A DNA stretch of 64,000 nt from Anticarsia gemmatalis (lineage: Eukaryota; Arthropoda; Insecta; Lepidoptera; Erebidae): contig NC_134753.1 in the NCBI RefSeq assembly GCF_050436995.1, positions 4,092,001 to 4,156,000 of the forward strand, given 5' to 3'. Of this stretch, positions 23,787 through 36,200 are shown in pieces. A program made the translations under genes and the position numbers. The notes below the pieces were generated by a model. The model did no database searches. It saw only the letters and a program-made list of their open reading frames with translations, and was not told the origin of the DNA. Within the stretch, counting starts at the first letter, position 1; each line of letters starts with the position of its first letter.

Positions 23787-26700
23787 CTAAACTTTCTTCT
23801 CATTTTCTTTGGTAAGTTCTGCAATCTCTTCGTTTTTCTTTACTGGTTTCTTTATACCTGTAAAAATTAACCACTCGTTTAAAGAATCGTATGTTATTAT
23901 TTGCTTTTATTTTATTAGTATAGACATAAAACATGGAAGACGTGTCTAAAGGTAAATATGCACACAGCGCATTTTAAAAGACTAAAATAGTGCCGTTTTA
24001 GCGTATCTTCATTGGATCTTTTCTTTATTTTTCTGAGGTAAATGGTATTCGGGAACCTGATAGAAGGATAGGTATGGACTTGACATATAAATATTTGAAA
24101 TAAATCAAAGTATTCACTCACCTCCTCCTATCATAAGTTTGACTAACGTAGAAAACGGTGCATCTATAACCAACACCATCAAGAACGCTACCGTCAAGCT
24201 AAAAGCGTAGTGTGCCAGAAATTTGAACGTCTGCAAATGAAAACAAATTCATTATTGAATACAATGACAAATAACTATTGTGATATAATGCTATGTAATG
24301 ATAGCCAATTAAACCGTGATTTTTCTTCGACTCATTTTCTTGATTGATTAAGACTCTTCTCCATTCATTGCCCCCTATTGTCTTCATTTATACATAGATA
24401 TTTACTAATGTTTAAGGCAATTATTGAGTAATACCGTATGTGAGTACCAAGCTTACAATCAGATGAACAATAGATAATAATATATATCCTTATGAATTAA
24501 ATGTTTCACAAGAAAGCTGTTAAGTTAAATTATTTGTCAAAGAATACTTACGAGTGCGCCCGGCGTGAAATATAGTGGTGCTATGGCAGTGGAGTTAACT
24601 CCAACCATCATCATGTGGTGGAATAAATAAATAGCATACGATAGCCGCGACTGTAGCTTCCACACTTGCAACGACAAGAACCAATTTATTGGACCTAAAA
24701 ACAAAACATACAGACCAAGTCAATTCCATCAGACTATAAAAAAATAATTGTCGTGTTCTTAATGTTAAAGTATAGACCAGTAACAAGATACAGTTGAAAC
24801 AGTTCTTTAATATTGGTTGTTGTTTGTTTCAATGAATTTTCTATCACTCATAAAAAAACTAAGTATAAGTAATCTTTTTTCATGTGTACAATAACCTCAA
24901 GTTCTAAGTTATATTAAGTTAAATTCCAAAATATACTTTAAAATTTCTACAAACCTGCAAATCCATTCATACATGCGTATATGAGAGAGCCAATAGCGAG
25001 TCCCCAAAAACTCCTAAAGAAGGCATTGTATATGTTTGACATCGTTTGATTGTCCCAAGACGACTTGTTAATAGGATAGTTGAAGTATATTAGGAATGTA
25101 GTGAGAGCAAAGAAACAGATCCAGAAAATGACGGCGAAGATCTGGAAAAAAGTAATTAATAACAATTAATAAAAATAACTCTTTGACGACTACTACTGAA
25201 TTAACAAGAAATATTGTCAAAAATAATAATTTATCATTAGAAATATAATATAATAAATAAAAGATCTAAAGAATTACTTATCATATGCTAAACATGTTTT
25301 GTTCAATGTACGATGTTTCTCAAAGTAAAAAATATATCTTTATTTACCCCAGTAAGTTTCGCCTTCGTCGTTCGTACTAAATATCCAAATATCATGCCGA
25401 CTATGAAAGGACCGGCTCTTGTCAGCGTGTTCACGTAATAGTAAAACAGATAATTTATTGTCTGCTCTCTGAGAAGTAAAACAAATCTCATAAATTAAGG
25501 GCCACTGGGATTACTTAATAAACCATAATCCATTAATATTATAAATGCGAAAGTAACTCTGTTTGTCTGTCTGTCTGTTACTCAATCACGCCTAAACAAC
25601 TGAACCAATTTGCATGAAATTTGGTATGGAGATATTTTGATACCCAAAAAAGGACATGGACTACTTTTTACCCCGGGAAAATGACGCATTCCCATGGGAA
25701 AATTCAGGAGAGCGAGCAAAAGCTAGTTATCCATATTTTTTCATTTCAATACCAAAAAATTCTTACCTAGAAGCAAACATAGTAGGCGGGAACGCATTTA
25801 TAAATATGTAAATAGTTGATGCAGTAAGAACACTGACTAGTCCAACGGTCAATGCAGTCCATGCGATTTTCTTCTTTCCCCAAAGCACCCAAACTAAGAT
25901 GATTGGTGAAAGAATGTGGAGTTGGACGTCAATAGCGAGGTACCAAGTCTGACTGACACACTAAAAATAAATCAAGAATTACAACTTTGACAGTTGGTTG
26001 AGCACTAACCATACGATAAGAAGAAGAAGTAAATCAAGATAATATAACAATAGGTGCCTTTACACACACCTTTCCGATAGCAAATAGCTTCACTGTTATT
26101 GCAACTTTCATTAGGTGCCTTTACACACACGCGCTCATCTGTCAGCCGGCGCGCTCTTCGCTCACGTTTTCTTCGCGGGCTTGACAGATAAGCGCGGCGC
26201 GCGCTTTTTCTTTTGTTATTTCACGCGCGAAAGAGCGTGTGTGTAAAGGCACCCAATTAAAGTTGCAATAACAGTCAAGCTATTTGATATCGGAACATTA
26301 TTATTATCAACATAGTGATATAAATGCAACGGATCTTAAACGCGATAAAAAATAATTAAACGTTTCGATACCTATTTAGACGTCGGTGCTGTGATCAAGA
26401 ATGATGTAACTCGATCGAAATGTCGGATAATAAATACAGTACCGTACGTTTTAAATTTGCATCATACTATAATATATTCTGTATAAGTTTAAAATGTAAG
26501 GTCAAATATGGCCAGCTAAAAAATATGATCATACTATTATTCCAAAACTCAACTCATGTTTAACTTTAACCAACACTAGGATAAGCAAGGCGCTAAAAAG
26601 GTTGACAGGTACGTCATTCGAATGCATGTGATACTAACGACAATTTATGGTCGCGGTTACAATATTTCGTTCGTAATAGCACTGGCTATATATTTCGGCT

Positions 26701-29086
26701 GGCCATATTTGACCCAGGTACCGTATTATGTGATCGTAAACTTACCGTCTGGCCAGGATTCAAATAATTCTGAACATACAATAATGTAGACCACCAAGAA
26801 GCCCTACATCGGTTAACTTGGCTCGCAACGGCAGTCCAATTAGGTCCATCGGTCATGTGATTTAAAAACGAGGCTTCAAGCAAAACAACGGTGGCCAGTA
26901 ACGGGAACATTCGCAGCAAACGATTCAAGTAAAACAGATGAAGATTTTTCATAAGTTTCTCTGGAAACAAAGATAAATAAATTAAAAGTAAACTACTGAG
27001 TAGGCCCCAATATGGTCCCTTGCTTGCATTTAGATTTTTATAAACTTTGACTACACTCGCAGTATGCTATATTTTATACATAATATACAGTTCGTTATAG
27101 GAAACATATCGGAAAGACTTCAAGTCTTTTTATATAAATTTCTTTCTTCTATATCTCTTATATTGAAACTTAAGTTAATGGCATAATGACGCAAGGGTTA
27201 TTAAAAATTCTTTAAACATAATATCTTTAGAAAATCCCTAATTTACCAAATTGTGATGATATTCAATAATATAAATACAGATAAACAAAGTGATGAGCTT
27301 ATCTTGTCACTTGTATTATCAGGTTTTAATAATAAATATCTATCAATCAAATTATTATAAATCATACACAACAAATATTGATTGTGGAATTTCTAAGAGG
27401 ATAATAGACCAGATTTACATTTTATCAAAAAAATCGTGTGGTTTTTTAATAATCCCAAAAACAATAAACTAAAGACTTTACATTCAGAATGAGTTTTATT
27501 ACGTAGGTAGGTATGTTAAGCACTTACTTCCTGATAATTTCCCAACTGTAGTGTACACTATAAGAAAGCCACTCAATGTGAAAAATGTATCCACTGTGAA
27601 ATGCGCCGCTAAAATCCAGAGAGACTTCCATGATCTCATCCACTAGAATAATAATCTACGTAAAGAATCACGTCAAATAAAAGCAATTAAATTAAAATGT
27701 ATTTTGCATTACCATTAAAATGTCAAGTAGATTCGAAAAACTGCTTTCAGTAGTAAATGAATGTCCTACTACCACCCAGGCCATGGCTAATGCTCTGATA
27801 CCGTCTAAACATTCAACTGTATCAGGTCCTGATGTAAACGTCATAAGTCTACGTCCATTTGTGTACACCGAGAAAGATCTTCCGATTACGCTTAATGATT
27901 TAGGATCTGGAAGAGAGTGTAGTAAATTACATAATAATTTAATAAATTTAATCCATTAATGCCCCACTGCTGGGCAAGGGTCTCCTTCCGCAATGAGGGA
28001 TGGGTTAGGCCTTGAGTCCACCACGCTTGCCAAGTAGGGAATAAATATATAAATGAATGAAAATTTTTCATGGTGGTACTTACCAGATTTTTTAACAAAC
28101 GTATGCCAAAGTTCATACGAAGTACTAATCAGAGTCAAAAACCCAATTATAGAGAACACAGTTCTGCGAAATCAAAAATACTGTTAAGAATAAACCAACA
28201 TTTTATCATATTGCAAGTTAAGTTCATATATAACTTACATAGCAACGTAATCAGCTGGCACCCACGGCTTATCATTAGGAAGTCGACAGTAAGCGTCTGT
28301 GTAATCAAATCCTATCGCCGAAATGTTGAATAGAAAAGAGTCTAATGCTTGTCGAGTCGTACAAGGCCGAGGAACACAGACTGATAACGTCATATGTAGC
28401 CCAGATAAAGGACTAATTGGCAATGCCCTGCAATTTATAGAGAACAAATTAATGATATGAGGAAATAACTTGCAATTTATGACTATTAAGTTATATTTCT
28501 ATTTAATTTATACCTGTCATCTTCAGTATCCCCAGATAAAACTTTTAAACTTTTCCTTATACTAGAGTATTCTTCAACATTTTCAATAGTTTCTCCATCT
28601 ATCAAACTAGTATCGAAGTGTGAATCTTCAGAAAATGGAAACCCTGGTAGGTCCGGTAACACAAGTGTCTGATTCAAGGGAACACGAATGACGCAATATT
28701 TTCCTTGAAGCTCGGAGTCAGGTAGTGGTTGATTGAAACTGATGCATTGATGATAATTTCCCATATCTACAGAGTTTCCTACTAGTATACCTTTGGGAAC
28801 TCTGATACCAGCATCTGCGACTGTTGAAGGAAAAAGGATACACATAATTTAAATTCTTCTCGTCCACAATGCAGTACAAAATATATCAATACTTACAGTA
28901 TAAAGTTAGTAACGGATTTCTTCTTATGATGTTTATTTGTTCGGCACACAGTTCTTCATCTAACACTTCCTCGTACAAAATATTATCCATGGCATGATTT
29001 GGTATGTCAAAATGTATGTTCGCGTTGACTAAAGTAGTTATTACTACATTAAACAAAATTACAGAAACAAACATTTTAAAGCCCAT
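23787..29086 (-). CDS. NRF-6-like membrane acyltransferase, copy 4 (704 aa, 13 exons)
   Basis: Exons: 29086-28897, 28820-28514, 28427-28239, 28163-28084, 27906-27713, 27642-27528, 26960-26746, 25960-25767, 25468-25348, 25141-24955, 24694-24552, 24230-24122, 23857-23787. The joined length is 2,115 bases and all introns are GT-AG. It has a signal peptide, NRF domain cysteines (EELC, GNYHQC, GKYC, PRPCTT, AYCRLP), the acyltransferase histidine in WVVVGHSF and a short KKNEEIAELT-type tail. Exons 2 and 9 are shorter than in copy 1, by 9 and 6 bases. Exon 5 is nearly identical in DNA to exon 5 of copies 1 and 2, although neighbouring exons have diverged. Intron 7 (26745-25961) holds a nested foldback element and intron 8 a family B repeat. 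Confidence 0.93.
25530..25729 (+). repeat. Interspersed repeat family B in intron 8 of copy 4
   Basis: It runs from TTAATATTATAAATGCGAAA through a CTGT microsatellite and TGCATGAAATTTGGTATGGA to GCAAAAGCTAGTT. It is the inverse orientation of 7269-7472. Confidence 0.7.
26051..26296. mobile_element. Nested foldback (MITE-like) element in intron 7 of copy 4
   Basis: The inner element, about 26114-26254, has GGTGCCTTTACACACACGCG at one end and its complement at the other, with a GC-rich palindromic core containing GCGCGCTCTTCGCTCACG. It lies within further inverted arms (26072-26110 against 26257-26296) containing CTGTTATTGCAACTTT. An extra TAGGTGCCTTTACACACAC stands at 26051. It shares its tips with the large foldback element in copy 2. 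Confidence 0.7.
27952..28035 (+). repeat. Partial 'CACTGCTGGGCAAG' repeat in intron 4 of copy 4
   Basis: It contains CCCCACTGCTGGGCAAGGGT and GGGTTAGGCCTTGAGTCCAC. It is a fragment of the family at 11607-11845 and lies between exons 5 and 4. Confidence 0.65.
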
Positions 29087-29905
29087 TTTGGAACACCAGA
29101 AATTTTTATTTGTTTAAATTTTTACACAACCATAGTTAATTGGTTTGAACCAGCTACGTGACTAACTGGAATGCAGTAAATCAAAGAAAATGAATAATGA
29201 TTAGAGAGCAATCTTATCATTCTTTGCAGATAAATAAAAAATGAGGATTATTGATTGATTATAGAATATTTTATCAGAATAGCCGTTTGCTGCCAGCTGC
29301 ATTGCAAAAGTTGTGAAAGTAGGAAAACATATTTAAAAGACAAAATATAAGTAGCATACACATTTCTGACATATTTTCAGAGATAATATAAATAGTCGAA
29401 CTATTAATTCGACTATTTATATTATCTACATTTTACATTACATTATGTTTGTAGTAAACAAAAAAATAAATTGAACATTGAACATTTCCTTATTTTAATT
29501 TATCAATCACCTGTTTGATATTTTTTATCTATACAACTACTTAAGACCTCATATCTCATTAATCAACGGCCTGTGATTTAAAAATGATGACATCACAATC
29601 ATACGATAAAGAGACATTTAAAATAGAAAAGATGTGTTTCGTAACTGATAAAAATATGCGGTGAATTATTATCGACCAGAATACTACTGATATTTGTATT
29701 ACTGCTATTAGTAGTCAACTACATCAATGGTTATAACTTGTAAAATGTGGGACAATATGTGCATAACCTGAGGAAAATGGACTTACAAAATGATTAATAA
29801 AACAAAGAACCAAGAGTGAGTGAGCGAGTGAAACTTAAACAACATAAAGTATATGAAATACTTAATATATTATATTATAGGTACAATAGATAAAAAAATA
29901 AAGTC
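29087..29905. other. Spacer upstream of copy 4
   Basis: No gene seen. GATAA-type motifs at 29214-29218, 29229-29233 and 29271-29275 lie within 190 bases of the copy 4 start. A perfect 19-bp inverted repeat with a 6-base loop (29382-29400 and 29407-29425) could form a hairpin. Its context suggests nothing more specific. Confidence 0.45.
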
Positions 29906-30091
29906 AAGATCAGGGGGGCTATCACGTATCTCAGTTGACAGCTATTTGAAAGCCACTATGCTGTCCATTGTTTTCTCCCTTAGATTATAGTGATTAGTAC
30001 GTTACGTCAAAGCAGCAATGTACTGAATAGTGTTCATAGATTTGACGTATACTAGCTGTCAACTGAGATACGTGATAAGCCCGCTGATCTT
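29906..30091. mobile_element. MITE next to the copy 5 stop codon
   Basis: About 186 bp with inverted ends of about 38 bp and a few mismatches (29906-29943 and 30054-30091), including a perfect core ATCACGTATCTCAGTTGACA. The right end lies 42 bases past the stop codon of copy 5, so the element probably sits in that gene's 3' untranslated region. Confidence 0.65.
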
Positions 30092-30133
30092 ATATTATTT
30101 AATACACTACACGCTCAAACTTATAACGATTTT

Positions 30134-33100
30134 TCACTTAATCGCAATAGCCGGAACATCGATTTCTTTACTTTCAATAACTTCGTTTACTTTATCCTCA
30201 TCACTTGTTTCATTCTTCAGATCATCATCTTTTTCTACTTTACTAACAACAGATGCAGGTTTCTTCTTTTGAACTACAACAAAAATGTTAATATGTGAAA
30301 TCTAAAGTTTATAATACGTAATTTTTCATTTCAATAAAACAACTCCCGTACTAAGAAATGCTTTTGTGTCACGGGAACTTTTACAAACATACAAACAACA
30401 GGCACAAATTACAACCAGACTCAAGACAATTTGTGTATCGCACTACTTAATTGTTGTACCGTGTGGGAATCGAACTCACGACCTCCCACCACCATCGAAC
30501 CCACGACGACCTCAATGACTACGCCACGGAGACCATCTAAACCAATTTGGACGATTTAATGTCTGAAATAATACCTGTAATCATCAGTTGCTTGTATAGA
30601 GCTGCAAACGGCGAGTCCACCAATACGGTAAAGAAGAACGACACCATAATGGATAACGCCAAATATGATAAGTATTTAAATGTCTGGAATATAAATTTAC
30701 AAAAATAAGTTACAGAAAATATTGAAGAATAAAATATTGTAATATATACTTTTTTTTTCTATTTATTTAATTAAAAGCTTCGTTCGTTAAAAGATAAAGT
30801 TACGTACTTTATGAAAATACATATATACTTCTACTGTCAACTTTACATTTTCAACAGTTACTGAATAAATAAAGAAAAAACCTACTTGGAGAAATGATAC
30901 TTGACATGACAATGGCATACAACTTGACATGATATTGACATACCAACACTGAAGTAGAGAGGTGTCAAAACAGTACCATTGATGGAAAACATAAGAGGGT
31001 AGTGGAGTAAATACATGCCGTAGGAAAGACGCGCTGGTAACCGCCATATATTCAAAGATAGGAACCAATTCACAGGACCTGGAGAATTCGGAATAATTAT
31101 AATAATTGATATTAGTAAAGGTCTAAGACGTGAATATATTAATTTGTACACACCATTAAATAAACAGAATGCTAAATTTTAGCTTGTTGAGAACACAACA
31201 TTTTAAAGAGGAAAGAAGGGACGGTAGAGTACTACAACATATGTTATAAGTACAATCTAAATCTTTAATCATTAAAATAAACTATCAGTTTTCTTACCTC
31301 CATAACCATGCACACATGTAAATATCACCAAACCGACTGCCACTGCCCAAGCGCCTCTCATGTACGAGTTCATAAAGTTATCCATAAATTGATTGTCCCA
31401 GTTGAATCCTTTGATCAAGTACTTAAAGTAGAAAATGCAGCCTATTATAGCGCCGGAGCATGCCCAAAAGAAAAAAGCCAATGCCTGTTGAAGAGCAAAG
31501 TTAATAAATCAATATAATTACTCTTTTTCTATTGTGTAATCATTGCGAAGCATCTCCTTCTTTTACTCAATATTAAAATGGTTTTAATACTCACCCAAGG
31601 TATTTTAATTTTCTGTCCGCGAAATATATGTAGAATATACCCAAATATCAAACCGACCAAGAACGGGGCAGCTCGAGTCAATGTAAAGAAATAATATTTT
31701 CGCATGTAATTCCACATTTCTTCATTTGTACGACTAAAAGTGATAAAAGAATATAATTAATCAATACAGTACAATAAAAAAACGAAGTTTGAATTCAGTA
31801 CGATGTATTTAAAAAAGCACAAATTTAAGTCGATGTAGATAGTTAAAATGTCTTTATCGCTATAGTTTTAATACTTACGTTGGCACCGCCGTTCCTGCTT
31901 GAAGGTTTTGATTGAAATTGTAAATGGTTGATGCTATCAATACTGAAAATAGAGCGATGAATAAAGCCAACCAAGCGTTTCGTCTCTTACCACTTAATAC
32001 CCAGAAGAGTACCAATGGCGATAGGAGGTATAGTTGGAAATCTATCGCGATGTACCAGGAATGTCCAGCACACTGAAATGTTAGAGATATGAGAGGATAC
32101 ACCAATTACAATTATCGTCAATGATGTAGCAACGAACATAATAATGTCAATGTATTCTCTATCTCCCTTCTTTTCTTAATATTTTACACCTAGACTTTTC
32201 AAGTAAGTAATCCAAATTTATTTATTTGAAGTCATACTCGGCGTAGGTCTACGCCGAGTATGACTTCAAATAAATAAATTTGGATTACTTACTTGAAAAG
32301 TTACTTACTTACTTGAAATAAATTTAGTTTAAGAATACAGGTATTCTTATCAAAATTCTAATAATAGTTAATTGTTCAATTAAAGATAACTCAGAGCAAG
32401 CTTAAGAATACAACTTATCAAGCATTGCCACGGAAGTCTTACCAATGTTCTTAAAATTATCTTTACAATGCTTAAATTCTGCTTAATCTAATCGTAAATA
32501 ATAACCTACTGAGATTTAAAATAAATGCCGGATATTCCTCATGGTTAATCAATTAAAGATAAAGCAAAATGATATAAAAGAAGATTTACGCTCGTACCTA
32601 ACTAGTAACCAGTGTAGGGCGTAGTTAACTACAATTTTGTAATCTGATTACTAATTACGATTAAAAGTAGTTAACTACATGTAGTTATGATTACATGTAA
32701 TCGTAACTACATGTAATTAACAAATAATTACTACAGTAATCAAACTACATTGAATAGTTGTTAATTTGATTGCTGCAATCTAGTAGTTATAATTACTGAT
32801 TATTTAAGTTTTATGAACTTATATTTTGCAATTATATAAACACTAGCTGACCCGCGCAACTTCGCTTGCGTCACATAAGAGAGAATGGGTCAGAATTTTC
32901 CACGTTTTTGTAATACTTTTTACTGTTACTCTGCTCCTATTGGTCGTAGCGTGATGATATAAAATATGCTTTTTTTCACGAAAAATATCCTCAAAATGAT
33001 TTATATCTCTATAACGAAGTCGCGCTAAGGCATATCCGCTATTAAAACAGTTGCCATGACAATGGAATTTTGTTAATTCAATGTCATTATAATTTTGTTT

Positions 33101-33251
33101 ATTCGCGACTTCGTTCGCCACCTGAATTTTCCCGGGAAATGCGTCATTTTCCCGGGGTAAAAAGTAGCCTATGTCCTTTCTCGGGTATCAAAATATCTCC
33201 ATACCAAATTTCATGCAAATTGGTTCAGTAGTTTAGGCGTGATTGAGTAGC

Positions 33252-33286
<35 letters not shown>

Positions 33287-36200
33287 GTTACTTTCGCATT
33301 TATAATATTAGTATGGATGTAATGTGTAAAAAGTAACATAATAATATGTTTTGGAATAGGGCTGCATAAAAAAAGCGAGAGCGTGCTATAGTGCGCTCTT
33401 GCTCTAACACACGCGACTACAACGCGATGCTCTAACTACCTACCAAACGACAAGTCGAAACACGCGCGATCGTCGTTCATGTACTTACATGAACGACTAT
33501 GGCGCGTGTTTCCTTTTTTAATGACGCAAAATTATTTAAAATATGTAGTTATAAAAAGTAATCAGGTAATCGAAATTTCAACTACAATTAGTAGTTAGTA
33601 GTCAAAATTTTAACTACATTTTTCGATTTTTTTATGTAGTTTGTAGTTATGATTACTAATTACTTTATGTAGTCGTAGTTAGTAATCAGTAGTTAGATTA
33701 CATTTTGCCCAATACTGCTAGTAACATTTGATTTCTGATCGAATATACAGTTTCAAAGCACTTATGAAATCGTGAATTTATGAGGCCCTTATGTAAATTT
33801 ATTAAATTCTTATACTATTAAAAATCACTAATTTGACTGCCTCCGTGGCGCAGTGGTTTAGGTCGCCACGACGATACCACTGTGTCGAGAGGTCGTGGGT
33901 TCGATTCCCACACGGGACAATTATTTGTGTTATCCACAAATAATTGTTTTGCTTGATCGCTATTTTTGTAAAAGTTCCCGCGACACAAGAGCAATTCTTG
34001 GTGCGGGAGTTGTCATCTATACTAATATTATATTATATTATAAAGCTGAAGAGTTTGTTTGTTTGAAGGCACTAATCTCAGAAACTACTGGTTCTATTTG
34101 AAAAATTCTTTTAGTGTTAGATAGCCAATTGATCGAGGAAGGTTATAGGCTATATATCATCACGCATCGACCAATAGGAGCAGAGTAACAGTAAAAAATG
34201 TTACAAAAACGGGGAAAATTATGATCCTCCGAGTATCTCTCTTATGTGACGCAAGCGAAGTTGCGCGGGTCAGCTAGTTTTTAATAAAGAAAAAAAAATG
34301 TATATGAACTTACCATAGCTCTAACGTTATTAATATTCTGTATGTTCAACAAAGTAGCCCACCATTTCTCTCTGCACCTGTTCGTCTGAGTCTCCACAGT
34401 TTGCCAAAATGGGCCATCGGTCATCCGATTGAAATACGAAGCTTGTAAAAGCACAGTTACAGCTAGTAAGGGCGTTAGTCGCACAAGACGACTGATATAA
34501 AACCAATGTAGATTTTTTAGAAGTGTTACTGAAATTAGAAGAAAAGTTTGCATAACACTGGAGAAAATATTTTGTTATTCGGAAAGCTACACGAAACATA
34601 TTTACCTAAAACGAGATTTTAGTCATTTTTGTATAGCGCGCATTCTATTTTCACATAATATCTGGTAGTGTTTCCTCCAGCTGTCTGCTGCTACTGATTT
34701 AAATATGAAATATTAACATATTGTTTTTGTGGAATAACAAAATTTCTCCTACTGACTGTGAAATTGCGGAAAAAAATATTTTACTATTTTACACTTACTT
34801 CCTGACATTTTCCCTGCTGTTGTATAAACTATTAGAATACCAGACAATGTAAAGAAGGTATCCACTCCGGCCGTAGCTACAGTTACCCATAAAGCCTTCT
34901 CGGAAAACATCCACTGCAATAAACAAAATCAACAAATTCAGGGCCAGTTTCACAGTTTATATAAGTATTAATAAAGTGACAGTAAATGTATGAAAATCTA
35001 TGTCAAAAATTCATCTGAAACAGGGCTATAGTCTCCGATAAATTTAATATAAACGGATACCCCGTTTGTATAAAATTAATCGTATAAAAAATAGAAATTT
35101 AAGAAAAGGAAATGTTACAGAAAGTTGGAAGCCTTTCTTCTCGCACAGCTTTAAAGCCTCTTGTTACTTATCTTTTAATTCCTTTTTAACCGATTTTTTT
35201 TCTGTTAGTACAGGAAATATATTAACTTTTATTCAAACCTTTAATAAATTATTAAAAGCTACTTGTACCTCTTATAATAATTAAAATCTAATCTTTAATC
35301 GCTATTTAGATTATCTAATCTTTATTCGCGATTAGAGGAATCTCTTCGTGTAACCTGTCAAACGATAAATAATAAATTACTGAATACTGATAATCAAAAA
35401 ACATTGCTTTTATATCACCATGAATGCTTCAATAGGATTAGCAGTAAACGGTTCTGTGCCAAATGAATGTCCAAGAATAATCCACATCATTGATAAGGCT
35501 CTGATACCATCAATACAATTCAAATTTGTTGGTCCATAATTGAATGTTGTTAATCGTTGACTATTTGTGTATAGCGAACACGATTGATAAATTGGATTTA
35601 CTTGCTTGATATCTATAAACAATCAAAAAAGTAAATAAATAAATATCATTGGTCAACTCACACACCGTCATTTGATTCCGAACTAAACAGAGCTTGTACT
35701 ATGGTAACCAAATAACTGATAAACATACTATATACTTCTAAATACAGTCTTAATAGATACATTGACAACCGGGCTCAGAACAAATACTTGTACTTATCAC
35801 ACACAGATTTGTGTGATGAGCACAGGTGGGATTCGAACCCACCAGTGCTACGGTCATTGCGGGGCGGTGACCACATTTACCACAGCGCCAAAAGTACAGT
35901 TAAGAAAAAACACCTTCTAAATACCCAAAACTAATAAGAAACTGCCGTACTCGTACCTTTTTTAAGTATAAATCTGTAGCAAAGATCATAACAAGTACTC
36001 GACAAAGTCAGTAGACCAATCACGGAAAATACTACCCTGGAAAAGAAACAATATCTTGAAATAGATAATAAATCGGTAATCATTAGCATAGCCCGTGTTA
36101 CTCCACATAATTACACAATAATTAAATATTGACATTATCTTATACGCAATCAAGTGATAAATGCTACTCACACTGCGGCAGTGTCGGCACCTGACCAAGG

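Noticed and set aside
33252..33290. GACA tandem run as a CRISPR-like or regulatory array
   Set aside because: It is a simple microsatellite within a known repeat family; there is no spacer structure.
33837..33925. tRNA-like sequence with excellent A and B boxes
   Set aside because: The acceptor stem does not close, and degenerate copies of the same head plus body recur at 30371-30535 and 38078-38300; it is a SINE head.
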